From Actinoplanes utahensis (GTDB taxonomy: Bacteria > Actinomycetota > Actinomycetes > Mycobacteriales > Micromonosporaceae): a DNA stretch of 64,000 nucleotides. Numbering within the stretch: the first letter of the stretch is position 1; every line of letters begins with the position of its first letter. The stretch is taken from contig NZ_BOMZ01000063.1 of the NCBI RefSeq assembly GCF_016862455.1, positions 34,605 to 98,604 on the forward strand, given 5' to 3'. Under the pieces are notes generated by a model, which worked only from the letters and a program-made list of their open reading frames with translations, had not been told where the DNA came from and ran no database searches. Position numbers and translations under genes: made by a program. This document shows, one piece after another, positions 8,076-17,453 of the stretch.

Positions 8076-9011
8076 CTACGTCAGGAGGACCGCCGCGGCG
8101 GTCATGGCGAGCGCGGACAGCGGTGTGGACAGCGCGACCACGTCCCGGGCCAGGCCCTCCGCGGCGCGGTAGCGCAGCGCGAACACGAACACGTTCTGGG
8201 CCGCGGGCAGCGCCGCCGTCACCACCGCGACGAACACCTGGTCCGGGGTGAGACCGAGAAGGAAACGCCCGATCAGGTACGCCAGGACGGGCTGGACCAC
8301 GACCTTGCATGCGACCGCGAGGTACCGGTCCGGCGCGTCCGGCCCGGTCCGCAACGGCCGCGCGCCCGGCAACGACATCCCGAAGGCGAGCAGCGCGGCC
8401 GGCACCGCCGCCGCGCCGATCAACTCGAACGGCTCCAGCAGCAGGTCCGGCGGGGTCCATCCGGAGGCCGCGACCGCGATGCCGGCCGCCGACCCGATCA
8501 TGATCGGGTTGCGGGCGGGGAGCAGCGCCAGCCGGCGCGGGGACGGGCGGCCCTCCCCGCCGGCCAGATCCAGCACGGCCAGCGCGAACGGCGCCGCGAG
8601 CAGGACCTGGAAGAGCAGCACCGGTACGACGAGCGACACGTCCCCGAGAACGTACGCCGCGATCGCCAGCCCCATGTTGCCGGCGTTGACATAGGAAGCC
8701 CCGAGCGCGCCGATCGTGACGGTACGGGCGCCCCGCTTCCACAACAGCCGCGCCACCAGCGTGTAGAGCACCGCGACCACGATCGTCGACGCCACGAACG
8801 CCACCGATGCGCCGGTGACGATACGGTCCAGGCTGGTCCGGCTCAGCGTGGTGAACAGCAGCGCCGGCGTCGCCACCGAGAACACCAGATTCGCGAGCAC
8901 CTGCGGCGCCTGCTCGCCGAGGACCCGGAACCGGGCCAGCACGTAGCCGACGGCCGCCAGCGCCCAGATCGTGGTGAACCCGCTGAGCACCCCCGCCATT
9001 CGATCGATCAT
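8076..9011 (-). CDS. auxin efflux carrier (AEC) family transporter
   Basis: The 311-aa protein has about ten hydrophobic helices in the two-halves layout of AEC permeases. The first half ends with the AGNMGLAIAAYVLGD signature (the helix-breaking region after GASYVN) and the second contains PAALLAFGMSL. AEC proteins export organic acids such as malate or small carboxylates. The gene is divergent from the next with only 30 bp between starts, so the two promoters overlap. ATG 8999 is an alternative start. Confidence 0.88.
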   Translation of the reverse strand: MIDRMAGVLSGFTTIWALAAVGYVLARFRVLGEQAPQVLANLVFSVATPALLFTTLSRTSLDRIVTGASVAFVASTIVVAVLYTLVARLLWKRGARTVTIGALGASYVNAGNMGLAIAAYVLGDVSLVVPVLLFQVLLAAPFALAVLDLAGGEGRPSPRRLALLPARNPIMIGSAAGIAVAASGWTPPDLLLEPFELIGAAAVPAALLAFGMSLPGARPLRTGPDAPDRYLAVACKVVVQPVLAYLIGRFLLGLTPDQVFVAVVTAALPAAQNVFVFALRYRAAEGLARDVVALSTPLSALAMTAAAVLLT

Positions 9012-9041
9012 GCCCGTCGGCGTGCCGCTACCCTAGAAAGT

Positions 9042-9557
9042 GTGATCGACAACGTGCATCCCACCCGGACCGTCCACGTCGGCACCCGGGTCGTCGAGAT
9101 CGACGAGCTGCTGGCGCCGCTGATCGAGACGCTGTGGGGCGCCGGGCTCGACACGTGGACCTGCTGCCAGGACGCCGGCGAGAGCAACGTCAGCTGGGTG
9201 GAGCGGCTTCCGCACATGGCCGACTACGTCGAGCGCCGCCGGGGCTGGGCGTTCGTCGACTTCCCGATCGACGACGGCCTGCGGTTCCTCGACCTGGTCG
9301 CGCAGGGCGGCCCGCGGGACGCGTTCTATCTGCGGACGGCGCACTGGGCCGCGCCGGACGCCTGGGATGTGAAGATCAAGCCGATGGACCGGGCGCTGTT
9401 CGAGCCCGCGCAACCGTCGTCGTTCGGGCTGCGGCTGCTTCAGGTGTGCTTCCCGGTCACCGACCTGCCGGAGCTGGAGGCACGGCTGGCCCGCTCGCTG
9501 GCCGGTGACCCGGTGCCGCCGGGCCCGATCGACCGCAGCTCGCTCAACCAGGACTGA
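9042..9557 (+). CDS. conserved hypothetical protein (171 aa)
   Basis: A soluble 171-aa protein begins at GTG 9042. It has a TWTCCQDAGESNVSWVE motif with adjacent cysteines that could bind metal or serve redox chemistry, then an alternating alpha/beta region and no membrane segment. A TACCCT hexamer at 9029-9034 lies one -10 distance before the GTG and there is no ribosome binding site, consistent with a leaderless transcript. The family is not recognised. Confidence 0.7.
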   Translation: MIDNVHPTRTVHVGTRVVEIDELLAPLIETLWGAGLDTWTCCQDAGESNVSWVERLPHMADYVERRRGWAFVDFPIDDGLRFLDLVAQGGPRDAFYLRTAHWAAPDAWDVKIKPMDRALFEPAQPSSFGLRLLQVCFPVTDLPELEARLARSLAGDPVPPGPIDRSSLNQD

Positions 9558-9572
9558 CCGGCCGGTCGCTTC

Positions 9573-9770
9573 TCCGGTTCTTCACCTCCGGTTCTTCACC
9601 TCCGGTTCTTCACCTCCGGCGCGGAGCCGGCGGGTCGCCTCACCTTGGGCGCGGAGCCGGCGGGTCGCCTCACCTTGGGCGCGGAGCCGGCGGGTCGCCT
9701 CACCTCCGGCGCGAAGCCGGCGGGTCGCCTCACCTTCGGCGTGGAGCCGGCCGGTCGCCGAGACGTTCCA
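9573..9770. repeat. two adjacent tandem repeats at the 3' end of the TetR gene
   Basis: A 14-bp unit (TCCGGTTCTTCACC) occurs three times at 9573-9614. Next comes a 30-bp unit containing GCGGAGCCGGCGGGTCGCCT, repeated five times with period 30 (9621, 9651, 9681, 9711, 9741). The last 30-bp copy lies inside the TetR reading frame and includes its stop codon. The array therefore looks like repeated duplication of that gene's 3' end. Confidence 0.85.
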
Positions 9771-10461
9771 GCCAGCGGTCCAGGAGAGCCGTCTCGGCCG
9801 TTTCCAGCGCGCGGGTGCCGGTCAGCGCCAGCCGGGCACGCAGCTGCCGGGCGGCGGCGCCGACCGGATCCGGGGTGTCGGCGGCGGCCGGGGTGGTCAG
9901 CACGGCGGCGAAGACGGCGTCGCGCATCCGGTGCGACAGGGCCGGGTCGTCGAAGAGGGCCGGCTGGGCGATGTGGCTGAGTGCGACGCCGACGTTCGCC
10001 GGCAGGATCAGCTGCGCGGCCAGGCGCGGAGTGGTGACCAGGGCGCCGGCGGCGGCGCACCGAGTCAGGCTCGCCTCGAGCAATTCCATGATCCGGTGGT
10101 GGGCGGTGGCGGCGGACCGGGGCCGGGGCGCGAACATCAGCTGGTACAGCGCGGGTTCGGCGGCGGCGAACGACATGTGGTCGTCCCAGCCGGTGTGCAG
10201 ATCGGCGACCGGGTCGTCGGTGATCGCCAGGGCGGCCTTACGGTCCGCGTACCGCTGGAAGCCCTGATCGGCGACCGCATCGAGAAGTCCTCGCTTGTCG
10301 CCGAACAGCCGGTAGAGGACCGGCTGGGTGACGCCGACCTCCTCGCAGACCGCACGGGTTGCGATGTCGCCGTCGGCGGAGGCGGCGAGCTGCCGCCCGG
10401 CGGCCTCGATCAGCGCGGCACGAGCGGTGACGTCCTCGGAAGGTCTGCGGCGCCGGTCCAT
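9730..10461 (-). CDS. TetR-family transcriptional regulator
   Basis: The 243-aa protein has an N-terminal TetR HTH: AALIEAAGRQLAASADGDIA, then VCEEVGVTQPVLYRLFGDK. An all-helical ligand domain follows. It is divergent from an SDR oxidoreductase with 81 bp between starts, the usual arrangement in which the regulator controls the neighbouring enzyme. The C-terminus (RPAPRRR) and stop are part of a 30-bp tandem repeat, so the tail is probably evolutionarily labile. Confidence 0.9.
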   Translation of the reverse strand: MDRRRRPSEDVTARAALIEAAGRQLAASADGDIATRAVCEEVGVTQPVLYRLFGDKRGLLDAVADQGFQRYADRKAALAITDDPVADLHTGWDDHMSFAAAEPALYQLMFAPRPRSAATAHHRIMELLEASLTRCAAAGALVTTPRLAAQLILPANVGVALSHIAQPALFDDPALSHRMRDAVFAAVLTTPAAADTPDPVGAAARQLRARLALTGTRALETAETALLDRWLERLGDRPAPRRR

Positions 10462-10542
10462 GAAGCGATGATACGCGGCTACGCTAGCGACGATTCGATA
10501 TCAGTGCTACGGTCAGTTGGTAACGACGATAATGGAGTGGGA

Positions 10543-11280
10543 ATGACCGAGCATCAGCGTGTCGCCGTCGTCACCGGAGCGTCCCGGGGCATCGGCCGGT
10601 CCATCGCGATCGCCCTGGCCGCGGCCGGGCAGGCCGTCGTCGTCGGATATGCCGGCAACGAGCAGGCCGCGCGAGAGGTCGTCGCCGAGGTGACCGCGGC
10701 CGGCGGGCAGGCCGTCGCGGCGCGGGCCGACGTGGCCGACGAAAAGCAGGTCGCGGCCATGTTCGACACCGCGGCCGAGACCTTCGGCGGCGTCGACGTG
10801 GTGGTCAACTCCGCCGGGCGGATGGCCCTGTCCACCATCGCCGACCTGGACCTCGACGACCTCGACGCGATGCACCGCACCAACATCCGGGGCACGTTCG
10901 TGGTCGCCCGCGAGGCTGCCCGCCGGGTCCGGTCCGGTGGCGCGATCGTCGCCCTGTCCACCTCGATCACCGGCTTGCAGCTGCCGACCTACGGCGCCTA
11001 TGCCGCGAGTAAGGGCGCAGTCGAGGCGATGATCCTCATCCTGGCCCGTGAGCTGCGCGGACGCGACATCACGGTGAACGCGGTGGCCCCCGGCCCGACC
11101 GCCACCGAGCTGTTCCTGACCGGCAAGGACGCCGCGACCATCGACCGGATGGCCAAGCAGCCGCCGCTCGAGCGCCTCGGCGCCCCGTCCGACATCGCCG
11201 GCGTGGTCGCCTTCCTCACCGGCCCGGCCGGCCGCTGGGTCAACGGTCAGACCCTCCGCGCCAACGGCGGCATCATCTGA
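10543..11280 (+). CDS. short-chain dehydrogenase/reductase (classical SDR)
   Basis: The 245-aa enzyme has the cofactor motif TGASRGIG, the NSAG stretch, and the active site with a Ser (ALSTSITG) and YAASK. VNAVAPGPTATEL and WVNGQTLRANGGI follow, as in FabG-like oxidoreductases. The Arg after GAS and the HQR start favour NADPH. ATG 10543 is preceded by GGAGTGGGA. The divergent TetR gene probably represses it; CGACGAT occurs as a direct repeat in the shared promoter region and may be part of the operator. Confidence 0.92.
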   Translation: MTEHQRVAVVTGASRGIGRSIAIALAAAGQAVVVGYAGNEQAAREVVAEVTAAGGQAVAARADVADEKQVAAMFDTAAETFGGVDVVVNSAGRMALSTIADLDLDDLDAMHRTNIRGTFVVAREAARRVRSGGAIVALSTSITGLQLPTYGAYAASKGAVEAMILILARELRGRDITVNAVAPGPTATELFLTGKDAATIDRMAKQPPLERLGAPSDIAGVVAFLTGPAGRWVNGQTLRANGGII

Positions 11281-11287
11281 CCCGAGA

Positions 11288-12652
11288 TCAAACCCGCTTG
11301 CGGGTCCGGGTGAACGCGCGCCGCTTCAACGTCCCGTGCGAGTTGACGACCTTCCGTTCCCAGATCAGCCGCACCGCGGGCAGCACCTCGGAGACCGCCG
11401 GAATGCCGGCCGCCGGCTCGCGCAGGCCCACCGCGAGGGCCGGCGCCGACCGTTCCAGCGACCCGGTCATCCGGTCGATGTCGGTGATGATCGACCCGGT
11501 CAGCACCAGCACCCCGGTGTCGTCCACCTCGGTACGCACCTGCCGCAGCGTGCGCTTGCGTTCCTCGCGCAGATTGTCCAGCAGCTCGTACAGGTGGCAG
11601 GTGTCCTCAAGCACGTCGGCCCGCGGGTCCGCGACCAGCTGCGCGTGCGCGGCGAAGGCCTCCGAAGCGGCGATGAGCACCTGACCGATCTGCGCCGGCA
11701 CATCCGGTGATCCCGGAGTGGCGACCGCGTCGAACATCGATCGGGCCACCGAGTTGACCTGGTGAACCCCGTGCTTCAAAGCGCGGGCGGTCTGCTCCAG
11801 CCGCATCACCCGCGTCGCCGAGGTGGTCAGCGACCAGCGGGCATGCTGGACCAGTTCCTCGACCGCGTCGGAGGCCTCGGCGAACTCCTCGTCCAGTTCC
11901 CGCGAACGGGCCAGCCATTCGGTGGCCTGCTCCCGGCTGTAACCGTCACCCACCCCGGCGCCGAGCCGCCGGAGCAGCCGGGCGATCTCCGATGACAGCT
12001 CGGCCAGCTTCCACCGCGCCCGCTCCAGCGGAGTCATCCCGCTGACCAGCGGCGAGAGGATCACCCCGACGACGATCCCGAGTACGGTCGCGGCAACCCG
12101 CTGCCACACGAACGTCTCGGTGACCGCCGTACCCCCGACCAGGATGGCGAGCGACGTCAACGGCACCGTCGCCGAGCTGTCCCCGAGCCGGATCAACCGC
12201 CCCGCCGCCAGCCCACCCCCGGCGATCAGCGCGATCGTCCACGGCGTGGTGCCGAACGCCCCCCACACCATCACCGCGAAACCGATCCCGGCCAGGGTGC
12301 CGACCAGCCGCTGCGTGCCCTCCCGGACCGACGCGTGCGAACTCATCTGAATCGACAGTGTCGCCGAGATCGCCGCCGTCACCGGCCCGACCAGATGCAA
12401 CGTCTCCGCCGCCGCCCACGCGATGCCCGCGGCCACCCCGGTGACGAGCACCTCCCGTACGGTGTCCGGCTCGACCCGCTGATGAAACGCCCGGGCCAGC
12501 CGCCGCAGCCGCGCGGGCAGATGCGGCCGTACCCGCCCGAGCGCCGCCCGGCAGGCCAGTTCGACAGTCGGTTTGACCTTGCGGCGCAGAAGCGTGGCGA
12601 CCACCGCGCACAGCACGAGACCGAGAGCGACGGCGACAAGCGGCTGGGACAA
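11288..12652 (-). CDS. FUSC-family membrane protein (aromatic acid exporter-like)
   Basis: The 454-aa protein has an N-terminal hydrophobic helix, a block of about five membrane segments including VGTLAGIGFAVMVWGAF and AAGRLIRLGDSSATVPLTSLA, and a long helical cytoplasmic C-terminal half. This is the half-size actinobacterial FUSC (YccS/ArAE) form. These proteins are inferred to export aromatic acids or other small molecules. The start is a TTG at 12652 with GAGGAAG upstream. It converges on the SDR gene with 7 bp between stops. Confidence 0.85.
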   Translation of the reverse strand: MSQPLVAVALGLVLCAVVATLLRRKVKPTVELACRAALGRVRPHLPARLRRLARAFHQRVEPDTVREVLVTGVAAGIAWAAAETLHLVGPVTAAISATLSIQMSSHASVREGTQRLVGTLAGIGFAVMVWGAFGTTPWTIALIAGGGLAAGRLIRLGDSSATVPLTSLAILVGGTAVTETFVWQRVAATVLGIVVGVILSPLVSGMTPLERARWKLAELSSEIARLLRRLGAGVGDGYSREQATEWLARSRELDEEFAEASDAVEELVQHARWSLTTSATRVMRLEQTARALKHGVHQVNSVARSMFDAVATPGSPDVPAQIGQVLIAASEAFAAHAQLVADPRADVLEDTCHLYELLDNLREERKRTLRQVRTEVDDTGVLVLTGSIITDIDRMTGSLERSAPALAVGLREPAAGIPAVSEVLPAVRLIWERKVVNSHGTLKRRAFTRTRKRV

Positions 12653-13163
12653 CGGAGCGGGCTTCCTCTTCGCGTCGAATTGCTATGTCGCAAAAGGTAT
12701 TGCCAACAGCCCGCCGATAAGCGGAAATGCCGGAAATGTGACCGGCGTCGCCCCGCCCGGACGGTCACCCGTCCACACCTGCGCCCATGTTTCTGGTCCG
12801 GCCCGTTTCCGCTGTTCCTGCCCTCTCGCCCTGCTTGCACCGCGCTGTCGTCCCCCGTCCGTGGCTGAGTGCCGTTGCCGCCTGCTTGAGCCGCACCGTC
12901 ATCCCATGTTCGTGTTCGTTCCTATCAACCGCCTTTGTGGTGCTATCGGGTCAGCTTTATCCGTTGAACTCCTGCGGGATGCTTACGGCCGTTTACCGGT
13001 TTCCTGTCCGTCCCGGGCGCTGCTGATACCTGCTCGGCCCATCTCCGCCTTTCTGATATCGCCCCTGCGTTTCCTCTCGTGTCCACCTCTCTGCCCGACT
13101 CGCCGCGCCCGTGCCGTGCCCGCGCATGCCGCGCCCCGCCTGTGCCGTGCCGTGCATGCCGCG
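12653..13163. other. about 510-bp intergenic stretch without a convincing gene
   Basis: The open frames here lack a ribosome binding site and any recognisable protein pattern. Composition is pyrimidine-rich on the plus strand, with several TGCCGTGC/GCATGCCGCG-like imperfect repeats near 13105-13165. It may hold the 5' region of the FUSC gene and the 3' region of the LPXTG gene. Confidence 0.5.
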
Positions 13164-13196
13164 CCGCGCCCGCGCCGACGGACGGCGCGGGCGCGG
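13164..13196. terminator. 13-bp perfect-stem hairpin downstream of the LPXTG gene
   Basis: CCGCGCCCGCGCC (13164-13176) and GGCGCGGGCGCGG (13184-13196) form a perfect 13-bp stem with loop GACGGAC. It lies 50 bp beyond the stop of the LPXTG gene on the minus strand. It lacks a T-run, as many actinobacterial terminators do. Confidence 0.7.
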
Positions 13197-13245
13197 GATG
13201 GTTCGGAGCAGATATCGGTGCTGGTACTGGCGTGGGACTGCCGAA

Positions 13246-14691
13246 TCAGATGGTGGTGTTGCGGCGCCGGGCTCGGGTGAGCCACAGCAGAAGCGTGCCG
13301 AGCAGGATCGCGCCCAGCCCGCTTGCCGCGACCACCAGCAGCGGGAGACTGTCGGACGGGCCGGTGGTCGGCAGGCTGGAGCCGGTGTCGTCGCTGGTAG
13401 TGGTGGCGGTCTTCGTGCCGGCGGTGGTACCGCCACTGGTCGTCCGGCTGCCCGCGTCGGTGCCGGTCTTCGTGGTGGCGCTGATGTTCTTCGTAGTAGC
13501 GCCGGTGTTCGGGTCAGTACCGGTACCCGGGCCGCTACCCGTACCGGCACCAGGGCCGGCACCAGGGGCGCTGTCGATGCCAGGGTCCGTACCGCTCGCC
13601 GGGATTCCGGCCGTGTCGCTGTCCGGGGCTTCCTCGATCACCTCGACCGTGGTCTCGGCTGTTGCGCCGGAGATGCGGCCGGTTGCCTGGAGTGTCGCGT
13701 TGCCCGCTCGGGTGAGGGGCACCTGGACGCTGAATCCGCCGTTGCCGTCCGCCGTCGTGGTGATGGCCGCGGCTGCGTCGGAGCCGGGCTGGGATGCCGC
13801 GGCCGCGTCGGTGCTCGAGTAGCGCACATCCACCGAGACGGTCTCGTTCGGCTGCATGCCGCTGCCGGAGAACGTGATGGTTCCACCCGGCTCGACCGTG
13901 CCGTCCGAGACGTCGGCGGACGGTGTCCCCGTCGACTGCGTGGTCGTCGCCGGCGCCTCCTTCGAAGGAGCCTCCGCGGGCGGAGTCGCTCCCGACTGAG
14001 TCGCTGCTGCCGGCGCCTCCTTCGAAGGAGCCTCCGCGGGCGGAGTCGCTCCCGACTGAGTCGCTGCTGCCGGCGTCTCCGCGGACGGAGCCTCCTCGGA
14101 AGGTGTTCCCTCGGACGAGGTCTCCTCGGCGGGCGCCTCCTCGGACGGTGCTTCTTCGGCCGCCGTCTCCTCGGATGCCGCTTCCTCGGCGGACGTTTCG
14201 TCCGCCGGTGTGCCGTCGGATGTCGCTTCGTCGGACTGCGCTTCGTCGGATGCCGCTTCCTCCGACGGTCCCTCCTCCGACGGTCCCTCCTCTGAGGGTC
14301 CCTCCTCCGACGGTCCCCCTTCGGAGGGCGCCTCTTCGGTGGATGCCTCCTCGGATGCCGCTTCGTCGGACTGCGTGTCCTCAGCGGGTGCTTCCTCCGC
14401 CGGAGCTTCCTCGGAGGGGTCCGTCGACGGTGCCGAATCCGTGAGCGCCCGAGTCGATGCCGAGTCCGCTGGACGGGGGACGGTCGGCGTTGCCGCAGCT
14501 GCCCCAGCCGGTGCCGACTGTTCCGAATCCGCTGCGGCCGGGGGCGACGGCGGTGCCGAAGGCGACGGTGAAGGGGGCGGTGGAGAGGGGGATGCGGATG
14601 GCGTCAGGGCGGGGTCGGCGAAGGCCGCCGCGGGTGCCAGCGCGATAGTGGCCGTCATGACCAGCGCGCTCATGATCCGATGACGAGGCAT
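13246..14691 (-). CDS. LPXTG-anchored, Glu/Ser/Pro/Ala-rich cell-wall surface protein
   Basis: The 481-aa protein has an N-terminal signal peptide (MPRHRIMSALVMTATIALAP, cleavage after AFA) and a canonical sortase signal: SLPTTG, a hydrophobic helix and the RARRR tail. The region between holds a long stalk of EEAPSEE/PSEEGPSEE repeats and two near-identical QSGATPPAEAPSKEAPAAAT-type blocks. A beta-sandwich-like domain follows (TVEPGGTITFSGSGMQPNE through TTVEVIEE), resembling Big/PKD folds. ATG 14691 has GGGGAGA upstream. It is probably wall-linked by a housekeeping sortase. Repeat number is likely variable. Confidence 0.88.
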   Translation of the reverse strand: MPRHRIMSALVMTATIALAPAAAFADPALTPSASPSPPPPSPSPSAPPSPPAAADSEQSAPAGAAAATPTVPRPADSASTRALTDSAPSTDPSEEAPAEEAPAEDTQSDEAASEEASTEEAPSEGGPSEEGPSEEGPSEEGPSEEAASDEAQSDEATSDGTPADETSAEEAASEETAAEEAPSEEAPAEETSSEGTPSEEAPSAETPAAATQSGATPPAEAPSKEAPAAATQSGATPPAEAPSKEAPATTTQSTGTPSADVSDGTVEPGGTITFSGSGMQPNETVSVDVRYSSTDAAAASQPGSDAAAAITTTADGNGGFSVQVPLTRAGNATLQATGRISGATAETTVEVIEEAPDSDTAGIPASGTDPGIDSAPGAGPGAGTGSGPGTGTDPNTGATTKNISATTKTGTDAGSRTTSGGTTAGTKTATTTSDDTGSSLPTTGPSDSLPLLVVAASGLGAILLGTLLLWLTRARRRNTTI

Positions 14692-15018
14692 GGGGTCTCC
14701 CCGAAGGTTGGTGAGGAGAACACGTGACTGGCGCCTGGCTCGGATGTTGTCGTGCAGGTCCACACAGGCCTCCCGAACTGTGAATAATCCCCACGATATC
14801 GGCGTAAGCCCTTTAAACCGGAAAAACCAACTTTTTGTACGGGGCCGGCCCGGATCAGGTCCCGCCGGAGCGCGGCAAATCCGGGCCTCGGCCGCCCGTG
14901 AAGGCCGAAGCGCCCACGACCTCGAGCCGGACGGCGAGGTTGATAGCCCGCGGCCCGAAACCAGTACTGCTACGGCGGATCCCGGCATGGAGCGCTTCTA
15001 GGCCGGTTGCGGTTTCGT
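14692..15018. other. leader/promoter region of the LPXTG gene, no gene seen
   Basis: This contains the only AT-rich patch nearby (about 14765-14840, with GATTAT and TTTAAA on the minus strand), a plausible promoter for the surface-protein gene. The remainder shows no coding character or known RNA motif. Confidence 0.4.
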
Positions 15019-15138
15019 CCGGCTGGCTGTGGCTGCTGACTCAAGGTGTTCGAGTCAGCAGCCACAACCAGCCGGGGGTGACCGGGACGGGCATGCATGA
15101 CCCGGACCGGGGAGACGGTCGTGAGGGGATGCCTGCCG
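15019..15138. repeat. dispersed repeat: long hairpin plus GTGACCGG element
   Basis: GTGGCTGCTGACTC (15029-15042) pairs perfectly with 15052-15065 across a 9-nt loop. After a 2-nt internal loop, CCGGCTGG (15019-15026) pairs with CCAGCCGG (15068-15075). The adjacent 15070-15138, containing GACGGGCATGCATGACC, recurs in inverse orientation at 53799-53863. Hairpin relatives occur near 17.8 and 54.0-54.25 kb. Confidence 0.75.
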
Positions 15139-15343
15139 TCGGCGCCGCGAGGCACGGGACGTTGCGTGGCCCGTACCGGAGCGTGGTGTGAGAGAAGCGC
15201 CGCGGACCGGAAGCGGGCAAACCGCCGTAGCATGCCGAAACGTCCGCGGTCCGGTGCGGCCGGAAGCCCTCGCGACAGCCGCGGCTTGGGGTCGGCGGAA
15301 GGGCAGAAGGTGGCTGCGGCCGGGCGCCGGCGGAGGCGGTGGC

Positions 15344-15423
15344 CTGGCGGAGGCGGGCGGTCGGCGGGGGCGGTGGGCTGGCGGAGGCGGGCGGTCGGCG
15401 GGGGCGGTGGGTTGGCGGGGTGG
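15344..15423. repeat. 34-bp tandem repeat directly after the histidine-kinase stop
   Basis: Two exact 34-bp copies (15344-15377 and 15378-15411), each beginning CTGGCGGAGGCGGGCGG, and a partial third copy lie immediately 3' of the kinase stop codon (TAG at 15426-15428 on the minus strand). Confidence 0.8.
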
Positions 15424-15425
15424 AG

Positions 15426-17453
15426 CTACGCGTGACGTGGCAGGCGGACGACGATGCGGGTGCCGGGGTGATGGGCCGGGTCCAGCGCGATCGTTCCGCC
15501 GTGTGCCGCGACCAGGCTGCGGGCCAGCGGCAGGCCCAGCCCGTGCCCGGGGATCGCGGTGTGCCGGGCGTTGCCGCCGCGGTGGAAGCGGGTGAACAGC
15601 TGTTCCCGGTCGTCGTCCGGGATGCCGATGCCGGTGTCGGTGACCACGAGTTCGATCACGTCCGGGTCGGTGTCGTCGGCGGTGATCCGGATGTCGCCGC
15701 CTTCGGGACTGTATTTGACGGCGTTGGACAGCAGTTGGTCGACGATCTGGCGGAACCGTTCCGGGTCGGCGTCCAGGGTGAGGGCGGGTGGCAGTTCGGT
15801 GTGCAGGCGCAGGCCGGCTTGCGGTTCGACGGCGGCGACGGCGGCGGCGACGACCGCGGTGAGGTCGGTACGGCACACTCGCAGCTGGAGGTGCCCGGTC
15901 TCGAGCGCCGACAGTTCGAGCAGGTCGTCGATGATCCGTTGCAGGTGCCCGACGTTGCGGTGGATGGCGCCGACCATCTGCTGCCGGTCCGGGTCGTCGG
16001 TCTCGTCGGCGAGCAGCGTGGTGTAGCTGATGATCGAGGTGAGCGGGGTCCGTAGTTCGTGCCCGACGAGGGTGAGGAAATCGTCGCGGGTGCGATCGAG
16101 CTGCATGGTCAGTTCTCGGCTGCGGCGGCGGGTCAGGAACTGCCCGAGCTGTCCGGCGAACCCGTCGACCAGGCCGGTGAGCAGGAACTCGTCGTATTCG
16201 CCGGTCGAGCTGAGGGTGGCCAGCACCCCGAGGACGCGGTCGCCGTCCCGGACCGGCACGGTGAGGCTGGCGCGCAGGCCGCGGGCCGCGGCGGCGTGTG
16301 CGAACGCGTACGCCGCGGGGGTCTCGGTGAATCGTGGCGCGGTGAGGTCCGGGATCCACAGCGGCTGCCCGGTCGCCCACACCAGGCCGGGCCCGGCGTC
16401 GCCGGGCGGGATCCGTTCGGGAACCAGATCGTCGACCTGGACGCCGGGGGCGCTCCAGTAGGCGGCGGTGCGCAGCACGTCGGCGACCTCGTCGACCAGG
16501 AACAACGCCACATGCGGCCAGTCCAGTGCCTGCCCGAGCGCGGCCAGCAGTTCGGGTGCGGCCTCTTCGAGGCTGTCCGCTTCGGCCAGCAGCCGGGACA
16601 CCCGTAGTTCGCATTCGTGGAACCGTTCCCGGCGATGACGTTCGGTGACGTCGCTGACGGTGGCGACGGCGCCCAGCAGTCCGCCGTCGAGGCCGCGGAT
16701 CGGTTCGCCGTTGGTCAGCGTGTACCGGTCGGGTGCGCCGGGCACGCGCAGCACCGCCTCGGCATCCCGCACGATCTCCCCGCCCAGGGCCCGGATCACC
16801 GCCATCTCGTCGGCGTCGACGAGCCGGCCGTCCGGGTGGTGCAGCCGCGTCCGGGCCGCCGCCATCGCCTCACCGGGGGTCAGGTCGTCGCCGAGGCCGC
16901 AGAAGCGGCGCAGGGTCCGGTTGAACAGCATCGGCTTCCGGTCGGCGTCGACGGCGACGACACCGACCTGGAGGCTGTCCAGCAGCCCGGCGAGGAAGCC
17001 CCGGTGCGGGTCCGGTCCGGGCTCCGGCGTTCCGGCGGACAGGGCCGGGCCGAACGCGGCGGCGATCTCGGCGAGGACTGTCAGGTCGGGTTCCGCCCAG
17101 GCGCGCGGGGTGGTGTCGAGCACCGTGATCGCGCCGAGCGGCTGCCGGTGTTCGTCGCGCAGCGGCACCCCGGCCAGCGAGCACAGGCCGAGCCCGGTCA
17201 TCGGATGGCCGGTCAGGTCGGCGATGACGAGGGCGTCGCCGACCACGCCGGGGCCGCTCCACCGGGCGCCGGGCTCCGGGTGCGGTAGTCCGAACGTACC
17301 CAGGAAGCGTCCGTCGCCCGCACTGACCACCGCGACCGGCGCGCCGAGCAGCCGCGCCGCCATCCGGGCGATGGCGTCCCAGGACACCGAGACCATTCTT
17401 GCGGGGTACGGGGCGGGCAGCGCCGCCGCACGTGCCATCTCGGAGGTTGTCAC
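15426..17453 (-). CDS. sensor histidine kinase (GAF-PAS-GAF-HisKA-HATPase)
   Basis: The 675-aa cytoplasmic kinase has an N-terminal GAF domain (about 20-140), a PAS domain (about 155-275, ending ATVSDVTERHRRE) and a second GAF domain (about 285-445). The dimerisation helix carries phosphoacceptor His465 in VGHELRTPL. The ATPase core follows with N-box QLLSNAVKYS, G1 DTGIGIP and G2 GHGLGLPL. No transmembrane helix is present, so it senses an internal signal such as redox state, light or a small molecule. No response regulator lies next to it, so it is an orphan. The stop is followed at once by a tandem repeat. Confidence 0.92.
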   Translation of the reverse strand: MTTSEMARAAALPAPYPARMVSVSWDAIARMAARLLGAPVAVVSAGDGRFLGTFGLPHPEPGARWSGPGVVGDALVIADLTGHPMTGLGLCSLAGVPLRDEHRQPLGAITVLDTTPRAWAEPDLTVLAEIAAAFGPALSAGTPEPGPDPHRGFLAGLLDSLQVGVVAVDADRKPMLFNRTLRRFCGLGDDLTPGEAMAAARTRLHHPDGRLVDADEMAVIRALGGEIVRDAEAVLRVPGAPDRYTLTNGEPIRGLDGGLLGAVATVSDVTERHRRERFHECELRVSRLLAEADSLEEAAPELLAALGQALDWPHVALFLVDEVADVLRTAAYWSAPGVQVDDLVPERIPPGDAGPGLVWATGQPLWIPDLTAPRFTETPAAYAFAHAAAARGLRASLTVPVRDGDRVLGVLATLSSTGEYDEFLLTGLVDGFAGQLGQFLTRRRSRELTMQLDRTRDDFLTLVGHELRTPLTSIISYTTLLADETDDPDRQQMVGAIHRNVGHLQRIIDDLLELSALETGHLQLRVCRTDLTAVVAAAVAAVEPQAGLRLHTELPPALTLDADPERFRQIVDQLLSNAVKYSPEGGDIRITADDTDPDVIELVVTDTGIGIPDDDREQLFTRFHRGGNARHTAIPGHGLGLPLARSLVAAHGGTIALDPAHHPGTRIVVRLPRHA

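Noticed and set aside
12573..13280. A 235-codon plus-strand frame in the FUSC-LPXTG intergenic region
   Set aside because: It begins inside the FUSC gene, lacks a ribosome binding site and has no protein-like pattern.
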